64,000 bases of DNA from Symsagittifera roscoffensis (Eukaryota > Xenacoelomorpha > Acoela > Convolutidae). The notes beneath the pieces were generated by a model that saw only the letters and a program-made list of their open reading frames with translations, was not told where the DNA came from and searched no databases. Within the stretch, counting starts at the first letter, position 1. Every line of letters starts with the position of its first letter. This document shows, one piece after another, positions 44,841 through 56,576 of this stretch. The translations under genes and the position numbers were made by a program. Location: assembly GCF_963678635.1 (NCBI RefSeq), contig NC_087069.1:32139710-32203709 (forward strand), read 5' to 3'.

Positions 44841-47594
44841 TGCCGACGACATTACCTGCCTAATCAAAATCCGATGTGTTGAAAACTTTTGCAGATTACT
44901 GCACTTAATCGAAAACTTTTGCAAACAAACTCGAATGATTATTAACATTAGTAAAAGTGAAGTGCTTTTTAAACCTGATTTATCACCCTTTGAAACAGTC
45001 AAGGAAACAAAAATAATTGGTGTCGGGTTTTATACTTCCTAAAAAGTCGAAAATATTGAAATAACATTGATTTCTCAAATTTAAAAACATAGGGATTTAA
45101 TTTTACTTAGTAAATTTTTGAGGAGCAAATGGTTAACAATTCAGTCTTTTTTCTCCCTACATTTTTTCATATGGCCTGTCAAACTAGAGCTTAATTTGGA
45201 AACCGTTAGTAATTGGGATGATTTATTAAATGCAAAATTGAAAAAATCAAGGAGACTCGATAAAAGGAAAAAAGTATTATATCACCCTAATTTAGATGGT
45301 GGGGTAGGCTTACCACGCCTACAACTCAGTTTTTAGAGTCCTAAATTATCGATTTTGTTGCTTCCGATATTTCAAATCGAAACAGTCTGTTACCAACAGA
45401 TTTTAATTTCCCGAAAGAAGTCGAAAACATAATAAGAAAAACGAACATCTCGAAAAAATGTCTAGTGATTTTGCATGTTTTTCAAATGTTACAAACAGTC
45501 GTTCAATTGTAACACAGCAGACAAAATTGCGCGATGTTTATTAATTCTGCTTACCAAACTGTAGTTTTCATCAAATTCCAATTTCCCGCTTGCTTTTTGC
45601 TGTAAGCCGTTATCGCTGTTCAAAGGAATTAATTAATTTAATAGGCGAAGTTTATAAAAGTTCAATGCTTGATGTGTGGGAAAATTTTTCTGAATAAGTT
45701 TGCGTACGCTGTTTTTAAAGATCGCGAAAAGCGGTGTTTTTTTCTTGAGAATGCGCCCCGAATGTTTCTTTTGTATTTCAGAATGCGAAACATTCAAACA
45801 GCCAATTTTCAGTTGTCCCTTGCTTCAATCTTTAAAAAACATATGACAGGCTGACAATTGGCGTGTCCTTTTTTTATCAACAAACATTGTAAATCTTAAG
45901 CATGTTGTTGCACTTATTTGTCGCGCATACGCAAAATCATCGACGTCATGGAAACTCCATTTGCAAACTTTTTTGTCATGGGAAGAATGGAAGATACGAA
46001 ATAAAAATTGCTCCCTCTGATAAAAATTACCCCGGTTATGTAAAATTTCAGCAAGAAACCAGAATGCTAATTATCTGGTAAAAGTAATGATATTGAACAA
46101 AAACTGCTAAAAAGTACAAAGTAGATTTTTCTTGTTTACCAGGATACTCTATATCCGGTATCAAAAAATTTGTTTTAAGCATAAGTCGAAGACAGAACAA
46201 AAAACAGTTTTCTATTTGCCGACGACATTACCTGCCTAATCAAAATCCGATGTGTTGAAAACTTTTGCAGATTACTGCACTTAATCGAAAACTTTTGCAA
46301 ACAAACTCGAATGATTATTAACATTAGTAAAAGTGAAGTGCTTTTTAAACCTGATTTATCACCCTTTGAAACAGTCAAGGAAACAAAAATAATTGGTGTC
46401 GGGTTTTATACTTCCTAAAAAGTCGAAAATATTGAAATAACATTGATTTCTCAAATTTAAAAACATAGGGATTTAATTTTACTTAGTAAATTTTTGAGGA
46501 GCAAATGGTTAACAATTCAGTCTTTTTTCTCCCTACATTTTTTCATATGGCCTGTCAAACTAGAGCTTAATTTGAAAACCGTTAGTAATTGGGATGATTT
46601 ATTAAATGCAAAATTGAAAAAATCAAGGAGACTCGATAAAAGGAAAAAAGTATTATATCACCCTAATTTAGATGGTGGGGTAGGCTTACCACGCCTACAA
46701 CTCAGTTTTTAGAGTCCTAAATTATCGATTTTGTTGCTTCCGATATTTCAAATCGAAACAGTCTGTTACCAACAGATTTTAATTTCCCGAAAGAAGTCGA
46801 AAACATAATAAGAAAAACGAACATCTCGAAAAAATGTCTAGTGATTTTGCATGTTTTTCAAATGTTACAAACAGTCGTTCAATTGTAACACAGCAGACAA
46901 AATTGCGCGATGTTTATTAATTCTGCTTACCAAACTGTAGTTTTCATCAAATTCCAATTTCCCGCTTGCTTTTTGCTGTAAGCCGTTATCGCTGTTCAAA
47001 GGAATTAATTAATTTAATAGGCGAAGTTTATAAAAATTCAATGCTTGATGTGTGGGAAAATTTTTCTGAATAAGTTTGCGTACGCTGTTTTTAAAGATCG
47101 CGAAAAGCGGTGTTTTTTTCTTGAGAATGCGCCCCGAATGTTTCTTTTGTATTTCAGAATGCGAAACATTCAAACAGCCAATTTTCAGTTGTCCCTTGCT
47201 TCAATCTTTAAAAAACATATGACAGGCTGACAATTGGCGTGTCCTTTTTTTATCAACAAACATTGTAAATCTTAAGCATGTTGTTGCACTTATTTGTCGC
47301 GCATACGCAAAATCATCGACGTCATGGAAACTCTATTTGCAAACTTTTTTGTCATGGGAAGAATGGAAGATACGGAATACAAGTTGCTCCTTCTGATAAA
47401 AACTACCCCGGTTATGTGAAATTTCAGCAAGAAACCAGAATGCTAAGTATCTGGTTAAAGTAATGTTTATTGAAATAAAACTGCTAAGAAGTACAAAGTA
47501 GATTTTTCTTGTTTACCAGAATACTCTTTATCCGGTACTAGAAAATTTGTTTAAAGCACAAGTCAAAGACAGAACAAAAATTATTTTTTTCATA
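44841..47594 (+). repeat. Near-identical tandem pair, 2 x 1377 bp
   Basis: 44841-46217 and 46218-47594. Long stretches are identical, including translated frames at 45118/46494, 45669/47045 and the minus-strand shadows 44799/46175. One of the few differences is GGAAACCG versus GAAAACCG. This is the youngest duplication of the array, or possibly an assembly artefact. Confidence 0.88.
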
Positions 47595-50022
47595 TGCGGA
47601 CAACATTACCTGCCTAATCAAAATCCGATGTGTTGAAAACTTTTGCAGGTTAATGCACTTAATCGAAAACTTTTGCAAACAAACTCGAATGATTATTAAC
47701 ATAAGTAAATCTGAAGTGCTTTCTAAACCTAATTCATCACCCTTTAAAACAGTCAAGGAAAGAAAAACACTTGGTGTCTTGTTTTATACTTCCTAAAAAA
47801 AACAAAAAATATTGAAATAACATTGAGTTCTCAAATTTAAAAACGTAGGGATTTAATTTTACTTAGTAATTTTTTGAGACCAAAATGTTAATACTGTCAG
47901 TCTTTGTTCTCCCTACATTTTTTCACATGGCTTGTCATACGATAGTTTAATTTGGAAACCGTTAGTAAATGGGAAGATTTATTAGATGCAAAATTGAAAA
48001 AATCAAGCAGACTCGATAAAAGGAAAGAAGTATTATATCACTCTATTTTAGATGATGGGGTAGGCTTACCACGCCTACAACTCAAACTTTACATTTCTAA
48101 AATTGTCTGTTTTATTGCTTCCGATATGTAAAATCGAAACAGTTGGTTACCAACAGATTTTAGCTTCCCAAAAGAAGTCGAAAACATAAGGAGAAAAACT
48201 AACATCTCGAAAAAAATTTCCTGTGGTATTGTAAGTGAAGTCCTTTCTAAACTTGATTTATCACCCTTCAAAACAGTCAATGAAACAAAAATACCTGGTG
48301 TCTTGTTTTATACTTTCTAAAAAGTCAAAAATATTGAAATAACATTGAGTTCTCAAATTTAAAAACGTAGGGATTTAATTTTACTTAGTAAATTTTTGAG
48401 GACCAAATGGTTAACAATGTCAGTCTTTGTTCTCTCTACATTTTTTCATATGGCCTGTCATACTAAAATTTAATTTGGAAACCTTTAGTAACTGGGATGA
48501 TTTGTTAAATGCAAAATTAAAGAAGTAAAGCAGACTCGATAAAAGGAAAAAAATATTAGATCACCCTAATTTAGATGGTGGTGTAGACTTACCACGCCTA
48601 CAACTCAAACTTTACATTTCTAAAATTGTCTGTTTTATTGCTTCCGTTATGTAAAATCGAAACAGTTGGTTACCAAGAGATTTTAGCTTCCCAAAAGAAG
48701 TCGAAAACATAATGAGAAAAACTAACATCTCGAAAAAATTTTCCTGTGATATTGCAAAAGAAGTCCTTTCTAAACTTGATTTATTACCCTTCAAAACAGT
48801 CAATGAAACAAAAATACTTGGTGTCTTGTTTTATACTTCCTAAAAAGTCGAAAATTTTGAAATAACATTGATTTCTCAAATTTAAAAACATAGGGATTTA
48901 ATTTTACTTAGTAAATTTTTGAGGACCAAATGGTTAATAATGTCAGTCTTTGTTCTCCATACAATTTTTCATATGGCATGTCATTCTAAAGTTTAATTTG
49001 GAAAACGTTAGTAACTGGGATGCTTTATTAAATGCAAAATTGAAAAAATCAAGCAGACTCGATAAAAGGAAAGAAGTATTTTATCACCCTAATTTAGTTG
49101 GTGGGGTAGGCCTAACATGCCTAAACCTCAAATTTTAGAGTCCTAAATTATCATTTTTGTGGCTTTTGATATTTCAAATCGAAACAGTTTGTTACCAACA
49201 GATTTTAATTTTCCAAAAGAAGTCGAAAACATAATGAGAAAAACGAACATCTCGAAAAAATTTCTACTGATATTGCATTTTTTGAAATGTTACAAACAGC
49301 CGTTGAACTGTAACACAGCAGACAAAATTGCGCGATGTTCATTAATTCTGCTTACCAAACTTTAATTTTCATCAAATTCAAGTTTCCCGCTTGCTTTTTG
49401 CTGTAAGCCGTTATCGCTGTTCAAAAGAATTAATTAATTTAATAGGCGAAGTTTATAAAAATTCAATGCCTGATGTGTGGGATATTTTTTCTGAATAAAT
49501 TTGCGTACGCTGTTTTTAAAGATCGTGAAAAGGGGTGTTTTTTTCTTGAGAATGCGCCCGAATGTTTCTTTTGTATTTTAGAATGCGAAACATTCAAACA
49601 TCCAATTTTCAGTTGTCCCTCACTTCTATCTTTAAAAAACATATTACAGACTGATTATTGGCGTGTCAATTTTTTATCAACAAACATTGTAAATCTTAAG
49701 TATGTTGTTGCAGTTATTCGTCGCGCATACGCAAAATCATCAACGTCATGGAAAATCCATTTGCAAGATTTTGTGTCATTGTAAGAATGGAAGATACGAC
49801 ATACAAATTGCTCTTTCTGATACAAATTACCCGGGACATGTTAAATTTCAGCAAGAAACCAGGATACCAAGTATCTGGTAAAAGTAATGAGTTTTGAACA
49901 AAAACTGCTAAAAAGTGCAACGTATATTTTTCTTGTTTACCAGGATACTCTGTATCCGGTATCCAAAAATTCATTTTAAGCACAGGTCAAAGACAGAACA
50001 AAAAACAGTTGTTTTTATATGC
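47595..50022 (+). repeat. LINE array with two 523-bp deletion units
   Basis: Between 48085 and 48850 a short unit repeats at 523 bp: ACATTTCTAAAATTGTCTGT at 48090 and 48613. In each, the sequence jumps from the ATCTCGAAAAAA part of the RT tail to GAAGTCCTTTCTAAAC, removing the Cys-rich end, the C-terminus and the YADD block. A full unit follows. Confidence 0.82.
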
Positions 50023-52880
50023 CGACGACATTACCTGCCTAGTCAATATCTGATGTGGTGAAAACTTTTGCAGATTAATGCACTTAATCGAAAACTTTTG
50101 CAAACAAACTCGAATGATTTTTAACATAATTAAAACTGAAGTGCTTTCTAAATCTGGTTTATCAACCTTTAAAACAGTCAAGGAAACAAAAATACTTGAT
50201 GTCTTGTTTTACACTTCCTAAAAAGTTAAAAATATTGAAATAACATTGAGTTCTCAAATTTAAAAACGTAGGAATTTAATTTTACTTAGTAAACTTTTGA
50301 GGACCAAGTGGTTAACAATGTCAGTCTTTGTTTACCCTACATTTTATCATATGGCTTGTCATACTAAAGTTTAATTTGGAAACCTTAAGTAACTGGGATG
50401 ATTTACTAAATGCAAAATTAAAAAAATCAAGCAGACTCGATAAAAGGAAAAAAGTTTTATTTCACCTTAATTTAGATGCTGGTGTAGGCTTGCCACGCCT
50501 ACAACTAAATCTTTACATTTCTAAAATTGTCTGTTTATTGCTTCCGATATTTCATATCGAAACAGTTTGTTACCAACAAACTATAGTTTCCCAAAAGAAG
50601 TCGAAAACATAATGAGAAAAACGAACATCTCGAAAAAATTTCTCCTGATCTTGCATTTTTCAAATGTTACAAACAGCCGTTCAATTGTAACACAGCAGAC
50701 AAAACTGCGCGATGTTTATTAATTCTGCTTACCAAATTTTAATTTTCATCAAATTCAAATTTCCCGCTTGCTTTTTGCTGTAAGCCGTTATCGCTGTTCA
50801 AAATAATTAATTATTTAATAGGCGAAGTTTATAAAAATTCAATGCCTGTTGTGTGGGATATTTTTTCTGAATAAATTTGCGTACGCTGATTTTAAAGATC
50901 GCGAAAAGCGGTGTTTTTTTCTTGAGAATGCGCCCGAAGGTTTCTTTTGTATTTTAGAATGCGAAACATTCAAACATCCAATTTTCAGTTGTCCCTCGCT
51001 TCAATCTTTAAAAAACATATTACAGACTGATTATTGGCGTGTCATTTTTTTATCAACAAACATTGTAAATCTTAAGTATGTTGTTGCAGTTATTCGTCGC
51101 GCATACGCAAAATCATCGACGTCATGGAAAATCCATTTGCAAGATTTTGTGTCATTGTAAGAATGGAAGATACGAAATACAAATTGCTCTTTCTGATAAA
51201 AATTACCCGGGACATGTTAAATTTCAGCAAGAAACCAGGATACCAAGTATCTGGTAAAAGTAATGAGTTTTGAACAAAAACTGCTAAAAAGTACAAAGTA
51301 TATTTTTCTTGTTTACCAGGATACTCTGTATCCGGTATCAAAAAATTCATTTTAAGCACAGGTCAAAGACAGAACCAAAAACAGTTGTTTTTATATGCCG
51401 ACGACATTACCTGCCTAATCAATATCTGATGTGGTGAAAACTTTTGCAGATTACTGCACTTAATCGAAAACTTTTGGAAACAAACTCGAATGATTATTAA
51501 CATAATTTAAACTGAAGTGCTTTCTAAATCTGGTTTATCACCCTTTAAAACAGTCAAGGAAACAAAAATACTTGATGTCTTGTTTTAAACTTTCTAAAAT
51601 GTCAAAAATATTGAAATAACATTGAGTTCTCAAATTTAAAAACGTAGGAATTTAATTTTACTTAGTAAAATTTTGAGGACCAAGTGGTTAACAATGTCAG
51701 TCTTTGTTATCCCTACATTTTTTCATATGGCTTGTCATACTAAAGTTTAATTTGGAAACTTTTAGTAACTGGGATGATTTACTAAATGCAAAATTAAAAA
51801 AATCAAGCAGACTCGATAAAAGGAAAAAAGTATTATTTCACCCTAATTTAGATGCTGGTGTAGGCTTGCCACGCCTACAACTAAATCTTTACATTTCTAA
51901 AATTGTCTGTTTATTGCTTCCGATATGTCAAATCGAAACAGTTTGTTACCAACAGACTTTAGTTTCCCAAAAGAAGTCGAAAACATAATGAGAAAAACGA
52001 ATATCTCGAAAAAATTTATACTGATATTGCATTTTTTCAAATGTTACAAACAGCCGTTCAATTGTAACACAGCAGACAAAAATGCGCGATGTTTATTAAT
52101 TCTGCTTACCAAACTGTAGTTTTCATCAATTTCAAGTTTCCCGCTTGCTTTTTACTGTAAGCCGTTATCGCTGTTCAAAAGAATTAATTATTTCAATAGG
52201 CGAAATTTCTAAAAATTCAATGCTTGATGTGTGGGAAAAATTTTTTGAATAAATTTGCGTACGCTGGTTTTAAAGATCGCGAAAAGCGGTGTTTTTTTGA
52301 GAATGCGCCCTAATGTTTCTTTTGTATTTTAGAATGCGAAACAATCAAACAGCCAATTTTCAGTTGTCCCTCTCTTCAATCTTTAAAAAACATATTACAG
52401 ATTGACAATTGGCGTGTCAATTTTTTATCAACAAACATTGTAAAATTTAAAACTTGTTGTTGCGGTTATTCGTCGCGCATACGCAAAATCATCGACGTCA
52501 TGGAAAATCCATTTTCAATTTTTTGTGTCATGAAAAGAATGGAATATACGAAATACAAATTGCTCCTTCTGATACAAACTAATCCGGGTATGTTTAATTT
52601 CAGCAAGAACCAGGATACCAAGTATCCGGTAAAAGTAATGTTTATTGAACAAAAACTGCTAAAATATACAAAGTAGAATTTTATTGTGTACCACGATACT
52701 CTGTATCCAGTCCTAAAAACTTATTTAAAGCACAAGTCAAAGACAGGACAAAAAACAGTTTTTCGACCAGGATACTCAGTATTCGGTCGAACGAAAAACT
52801 AACAGGAACAGTTCAGAATTTATCTAGACAAGATCTCAACATTTTACAACCAGTTTCTTGTTCAACATTTAGAATACTAA
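50023..52880 (+). repeat. LINE array, last two units and 3' end
   Basis: Units at 50023-51397 (1375 bp) and 51398-52880. Frames 50328-50609 and 51704-51985 (VSNWDD-like start, LNAKLKKSSRLDKRKKVLFH, GVGLPRLQL) show the post-RT region. The last unit ends in the true LINE 3' end: CGACCAGGATACTCAGTATT...AACTAACAGGAACAGTTCAG...ACTCGATGAG at 52868-52887. Unrelated sequence follows; no poly-A tail is seen. Confidence 0.8.
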
Positions 52881-52887
52881 CTCGATG

Positions 52888-53713
52888 AGTTGTTTTCGAT
52901 AAATAAGATGTGTTTGATATACATGTTTTTCATGATATTCTTTGCTAAGAAATCTTTATTTAAAATTCATAGGAAAGTAATGTGAAAAAAGTAATTTCTG
53001 CTGTTTTACTTTTGACGGGAAAAATTGTACAAAAATCACGATATCAATTTGAAACAAAAAAAATCAAACAAGAACAAAGCTATATTTAACTGACGTAATA
53101 ATGAAAAGGATGAAACTTAACGATTTGGGCTTAGTGCGTTCAAATTATTGAGTGTCAGATAAACAGTTTCGAGACTCACACATCCCAATACAACACAGAG
53201 CTCTGATTAACTAAAATGCAAAAGCTAACCAAAAATATGATTCCAGGTAATTAAACTAGTTCAGCCATCCAAAAAAGAAGATTTGGGTACTTAGTGAGCA
53301 ATTGGAAAAAACCTAGAGAAATTGCGTTTCTGAAATACTACAATTCTTAATTAATTTGAGAGTAAAAATCACATTTTCCAAAACGTCTACAACCAACAAA
53401 CACAAAAAGAAAGTTTGACGGATGTCGCTCCTCAAGAATCAGAACAGTTTATTTCAAGCACAACTACTCATAGACTGCTACTGTTGGGCCCCGCTGTACT
53501 CCTAATGGGGTTCTCAACAAAAAGACCGAATAATATCTACCCAAATTTGTCATGGCTCAAAATCACATATCATTTGTTTGTAATGATCTATCTGCAGTGA
53601 AATATCTCCAATTACCAAGTGGAATTAATCACAGCGAAATATATTTAGGAGAAAGCTGCTGAATCAAGGTTCTGGCGATAAAATTTACACAGAGCGAGCT
53701 GAACCGGATTTAA
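52888..53713. other. No recognisable gene
   Basis: AT-rich, low-coding sequence. The 61-codon open frame at 53415-53600 has no motif and no support. It may include remnants of the minus-strand copia element to the right. Confidence 0.4.
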
Positions 53714-54109
53714 CTATCCTAAATGAAACTCATGAATATTTTTCACGAGTCTGGTCATGCCTGAGCAGACATGAAAAATTAAACTATAAATTACATGAGA
53801 AACAAGACAAATGATATCAAGTGGATTGCTTTTCTTGGAAACACAAAATCTTGTGCAGAGTTCAGTTTGATTTTGAGGTGATTCAATAAAATACAAACCC
53901 CTCAATATGCATGTCGAACAAACTTCCTTGCAGTTCATGAAGATATTCAACATCCCAGAGATGATTCAAATCAACATAACGACACGTTTGAGACATATTT
54001 TGCGGAAATACCAAATCATCAAATAGTAACAATAAGGATCTTCCGCAGTGTGACGCGTTGGTTTTGAAAAAAAATAAGTCGGTATGGCCCCCATGGTTGA
54101 TTTGAATAT

Positions 54110-54441
54110 CTACGCAACCAAAAGAAAGTTTAGCCATGGAAACACCTTAAAACGATCTCAGCAATTATATTTCCAGCCCAGTCCGCAATAGCCAACAAGA
54201 CTCAACGCTTTATCACTTCTATCTACTCAAGGTAAACTTGTTGTTCCTAGCAGATATTTGAGACAATGTTTCTCGGCTTTCCAATGCTTTTCACCTGAGT
54301 TTTCCCACAAATGAACTTAGAAAAGTTTGCTGCACAGAAAATGTCGGGTCTACTTGATAAAGCTAAGTAATTAAGACAACCAAAAAGTTCTCGATAGTCA
54401 CATTTTTTGATATTGTTTCTTGTTCTTGTTCTAAAGGACAA
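54110..54441 (-). pseudogene. Copia RT C-terminal and RNase H fragment, minus strand
   Basis: Minus-strand frame 54441-54247 reads KKCDYRELFGCLNYLALSSR and PDIFCAANFSKF, the conserved copia piece between RT and RNase H. Downstream on the minus strand, near 54190-54160, LLAIADWAGNI and, in a neighbouring frame, LSLVGYC correspond to the RNase H start (L-V-G-Y-C-D-A-D-W-A-G). Beyond that the frame is lost. It is a different copia family from the one at 6030-10707, judging by wording. Confidence 0.75.
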
Positions 54442-54476
54442 CCTTTTTTTGTCAACTTTTTTTTGCCAAGAGGGAT

Positions 54477-54716
54477 TGTTATCGGATTTGCTTCGGTTAT
54501 CTTAAAACTTGATAACTACTTTTCAAGATATCTCTTCTGGTTTATCCTACCTGGGTTTTCTGTGTTATAAATATTCATTCCTAAAAACTATTTAAGATCA
54601 CTTATCTGCTTATCTTATTTTTTTCAGAGATATTTTTTTGTCCGCTCAACAAACCACTATATCATTGCCCCATAAGCAAACTAAACCTCTCTCTCTCTCC
54701 CTCTATCCTCCTAACA
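54477..54716 (+). mobile_element. Possible short LTR between two copia fragments
   Basis: A 240-base stretch with TGTTATCGG at one end and CCTAACA at the other, preceded by CCAAGAGGGA, which looks like a polypurine tract. It contains a CT microsatellite (54688-54702). No partner LTR and no clear target duplication were found, so it may be chance. Confidence 0.25.
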
Positions 54717-55035
54717 AACAAGCTCTCATCAAAAACTGAATTTTAAAGCCTAACCCCTCAAGATATCTTTTTAGAGCTTCAGGTGGCTTCATAAAAACAT
54801 CATCTAGTTTGGCTTTTAAGTATGCAGTTTCAATGTCTAACTGTCTCAACTCACACATATTTTGAACAGCTAAGCTTAGAATTTTTCTTATGGTCCACAT
54901 CTTAATTCCAGGCGAAATCGTTTCGTGAAAGTCCTTTCCCTCAACTTTGCTCAAGCCTTTAGCAACAAATTTTGTGTGAATAACAAAATATGATTTTTCC
55001 CAAAAAATGAAACTTAAGAAAAACCAATCATGCAA
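54717..55035 (-). pseudogene. Copia reverse transcriptase fragment, minus strand
   Basis: Minus-strand frame 55035-54703: FVAKGLSKVEGKDFHETISP, TIRKILSLAVQNMCELRQLD, IETAYLKAKLDDVFMKPPEA. This is the front part of copia RT (V-A-K-G-x-x-Q-x-x-G-x-D-F-x-E-T; L-D-V-K-T-A-F-L). The middle of the RT with the YVDD site is absent between this piece and 54441. It points opposite to all other elements in the window and the same way as the host exon. Confidence 0.85.
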
Positions 55036-55061
55036 TTATTAAGCAGATAAGTTCGTGATTT

Positions 55062-55067
55062 TTTATT
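55062..55067 (-). terminator. Possible poly(A) signal
   Basis: AATAAA on the minus strand, 483 bases after the stop codon of the candidate host exon. Position is plausible for a 3' untranslated region; the hexamer is also expected by chance in AT-rich DNA. Confidence 0.25.
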
Positions 55068-55549
55068 GCCAACTTTCATTGTATCGGAAAAGTGCTTATT
55101 TTGCTAATAACACACCCCTGTTTTTCTACAAAACTGTATAAAATTGTTTGATAAACGTTTTTTCATGGTATGAAAACGTATGGCAAGCATCTCTTCTCAG
55201 CTCGGTAACACTTAAAAAAATTCCACATTTCCTAGACACAATGCGAACGAACGGGCGAGTAAGTGACTTAACTTAACTTTGTTTCGTCTCTCTTTGGTAT
55301 CTTAGAGGCACAGTAATAATATCTGTTACTCATGTTGAAATTTACAATTATTATCCTTGTTTCATTGATTTGTCGCTCCAGCAACCAACAGTTTCTTTGT
55401 TAATTGCTCATAATTGCAACAATTTAACCACTTTGAACCTTGAACGCTACAGATTCTTTTGCCTGTTTGGAAAACAAAGGGGTGGGCGAATCAAGCCCAA
55501 ATTTACTGCAATAATCTTCTTAAATCTGATTAAATCAAGTTGTTGAATG

Positions 55550-55717
55550 TCAAGCAGCCAAAGTGGCTTTTACTGGGCTGACACTGCTCTTCTTGTGGGC
55601 GTGGCTGTTCTTTCTGCCTGCCAGTCTGGCAATCTCTTCCAGAGACGGCAACTTCAGCTTCTCCTGTGCATACACTTCCGGCTGGTAGATGTCGTCCAGT
55701 TCACACATCACTGGACC
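55550..55717 (-). CDS. Candidate last exon of a host gene
   Basis: On the minus strand TTTTCCAACTATTAG gives a good 3' splice site directly before a 55-codon open frame with stop TGA at 55552-55550. It reads GPVMCELDDIYQPEVYAQEK, then LKLPSLEEIARLAG, then a basic, Ser-rich tail (RKNSHAHKKSSVSPVK) ending ATLAA. The codons are much richer in G and C than anything nearby (CTG, GAG, AAG, GCC), as for a gene under selection. Phase at the acceptor is 0. I do not recognise the protein. Earlier exons would lie at higher coordinates, perhaps beyond the window, which would put the satellites at 56.9-63 kb in an intron. No donor-side exon was found. Confidence 0.6.
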   Translation of the reverse strand, partial: GPVMCELDDIYQPEVYAQEKLKLPSLEEIARLAGRKNSHAHKKSSVSPVKATLAA

Positions 55718-55761
55718 CTAATAGTTGGAAAATATAATTTAAAAAAATCCACCGGGTTGAC

Positions 55762-55903
55762 AAAAACGCTTATCATACAATTTTCATATATGAAAAAATG
55801 CTTATCATACAATTTTGCACAAATTCATAGATACAGAAAATCTTAAGAAAACTTTAAGGTAAGCATTTTTTCATACATGAAAATTGTAGGACAAGCATTT
55901 TTT
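55762..55903. repeat. Inverted repeat, 44-base arms
   Basis: CGCTTATCATACAATTTTCA...ATGAAAAAATGCTTA at 55762-55805 pairs with 55858-55903 (GTAAGCATTTTTTCATACAT...AAGCATTTTT) with about five mismatches and a ~52-base spacer. The inner half repeats once more at 55797-55816. Confidence 0.75.
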
Positions 55904-56420
55904 AATTAACCAGAAATTTTTTGTTTTTTAATTTTTATTTCTCAAAATTTTTGGGATGTGTTCGTGCCCTAACACAAGTGATTAAAACCATGGTTTACTC
56001 AAAACTAGAGTCACCAAACGGTTAATCGTCTGGCATTTACAATTCAGTGGGAGCGACCTGAATTGTGTAAGAGTTATTTTCACAAATGATATACTGAAAG
56101 CATTAAACTTTCAAATTGATTATTGTTAAAATTAGAATTTTCAAATTATTAGACACTGATTAGGGCATATCTAATCATGCCATAGAAAAAAAATAGGAGC
56201 TTTTAGCCTGTTTGAAAAAAGTTATCCAGAGAAACTGAAAAAAAATCCAATTCTTGGGTATCCAGGACTACGTTATGCAGACAAAAAATTAAGATTTGCA
56301 TGCAAATTTTTTTTTTGGAAAATGTTTGTTTGTGTAGAAGTTTTGGGGTTGAAAAAAAAACTTTTTGGAGCCATTTCAAAATTTTTTTTTGTTGTTAATA
56401 AAGTTTTTGTTGTCGCCATC
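55904..56420. other. AT-rich spacer
   Basis: No reading frame or known element. Long T and A runs. Confidence 0.4.
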
Positions 56421-56421
56421 A

Positions 56422-56576
56422 AAAAATGCTAGTCATACAATTTTCATTTATAAAAAACGTATGATAATTGTTTTTTTTCCCGAAATTGTATGACTGGCAT
56501 TTTTCCATACATTTGATGTATGGAAGTGTATGATAAACATTTCCGGTGCACGGAATTGTAAGATAAGCATTTTCGG
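56422..56576. repeat. Second inverted-repeat cluster
   Basis: AAAAAATGCTAGTCATACAA at 56421 pairs with TTGTATGACTGGCATTTTT at 56486-56504. Two more diverged copies of the motif (GTGTATGATAAACATTT, TTGTAAGATAAGCATTTT) follow up to 56575. A diverged relative is at 55131-55190. Confidence 0.65.

Larger units (their letters stand above)
20864..52880 (+). repeat. LINE-derived macrosatellite array (~32 kb)
   Basis: Head-to-tail copies, all on the plus strand, of the LINE ORF2 piece from the YADD motif to the protein C-terminus. YADD-type blocks (GCGGACGACATTACCTGCCT or close) begin near 20864, 21611, 22885, 24161, 25461, 26735, 28031, 29318, 29988, 31294, 31906, 32577, 33892, 34683, 37680, 39743, 44841, 46218, 47595, 50023 and 51398. 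The full unit is 1.27-1.38 kb; shorter steps (612-791 bp) are deletion variants. In each full unit the order is YADD block, a tail (CRLLHLIENFCKQT, LGVLF), the GG-x-GLPRLQL region, a Cys-rich zf-RVT-like part, and the C-terminal end. Blocks within it show higher-order repeats. One gypsy-LTR/LINE composite interrupts it at 40660-43650. Confidence 0.9.

Noticed and set aside
20864-52880. Array as a retron or a diversity-generating system, because of many RT motifs
   Set aside because: The RT blocks are incomplete, full of stops and belong to a LINE; no template/variable repeat pair or RNA gene is seen.
20864-52880. CRISPR-like array
   Set aside because: Unit length above 1 kb and protein-derived content; no short repeats with unique spacers.
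53415-53600. 61-codon plus-strand frame as a small hydrophobic protein
   Set aside because: No splice site, motif or repeat support; length is within chance.
54688-54702. CT-rich run as a functional pyrimidine tract
   Set aside because: A short microsatellite; no convincing exon follows on the plus strand.
55547-55846. 99-codon plus-strand frame
   Set aside because: Antisense to the better supported minus-strand exon, and it runs into the inverted repeat.
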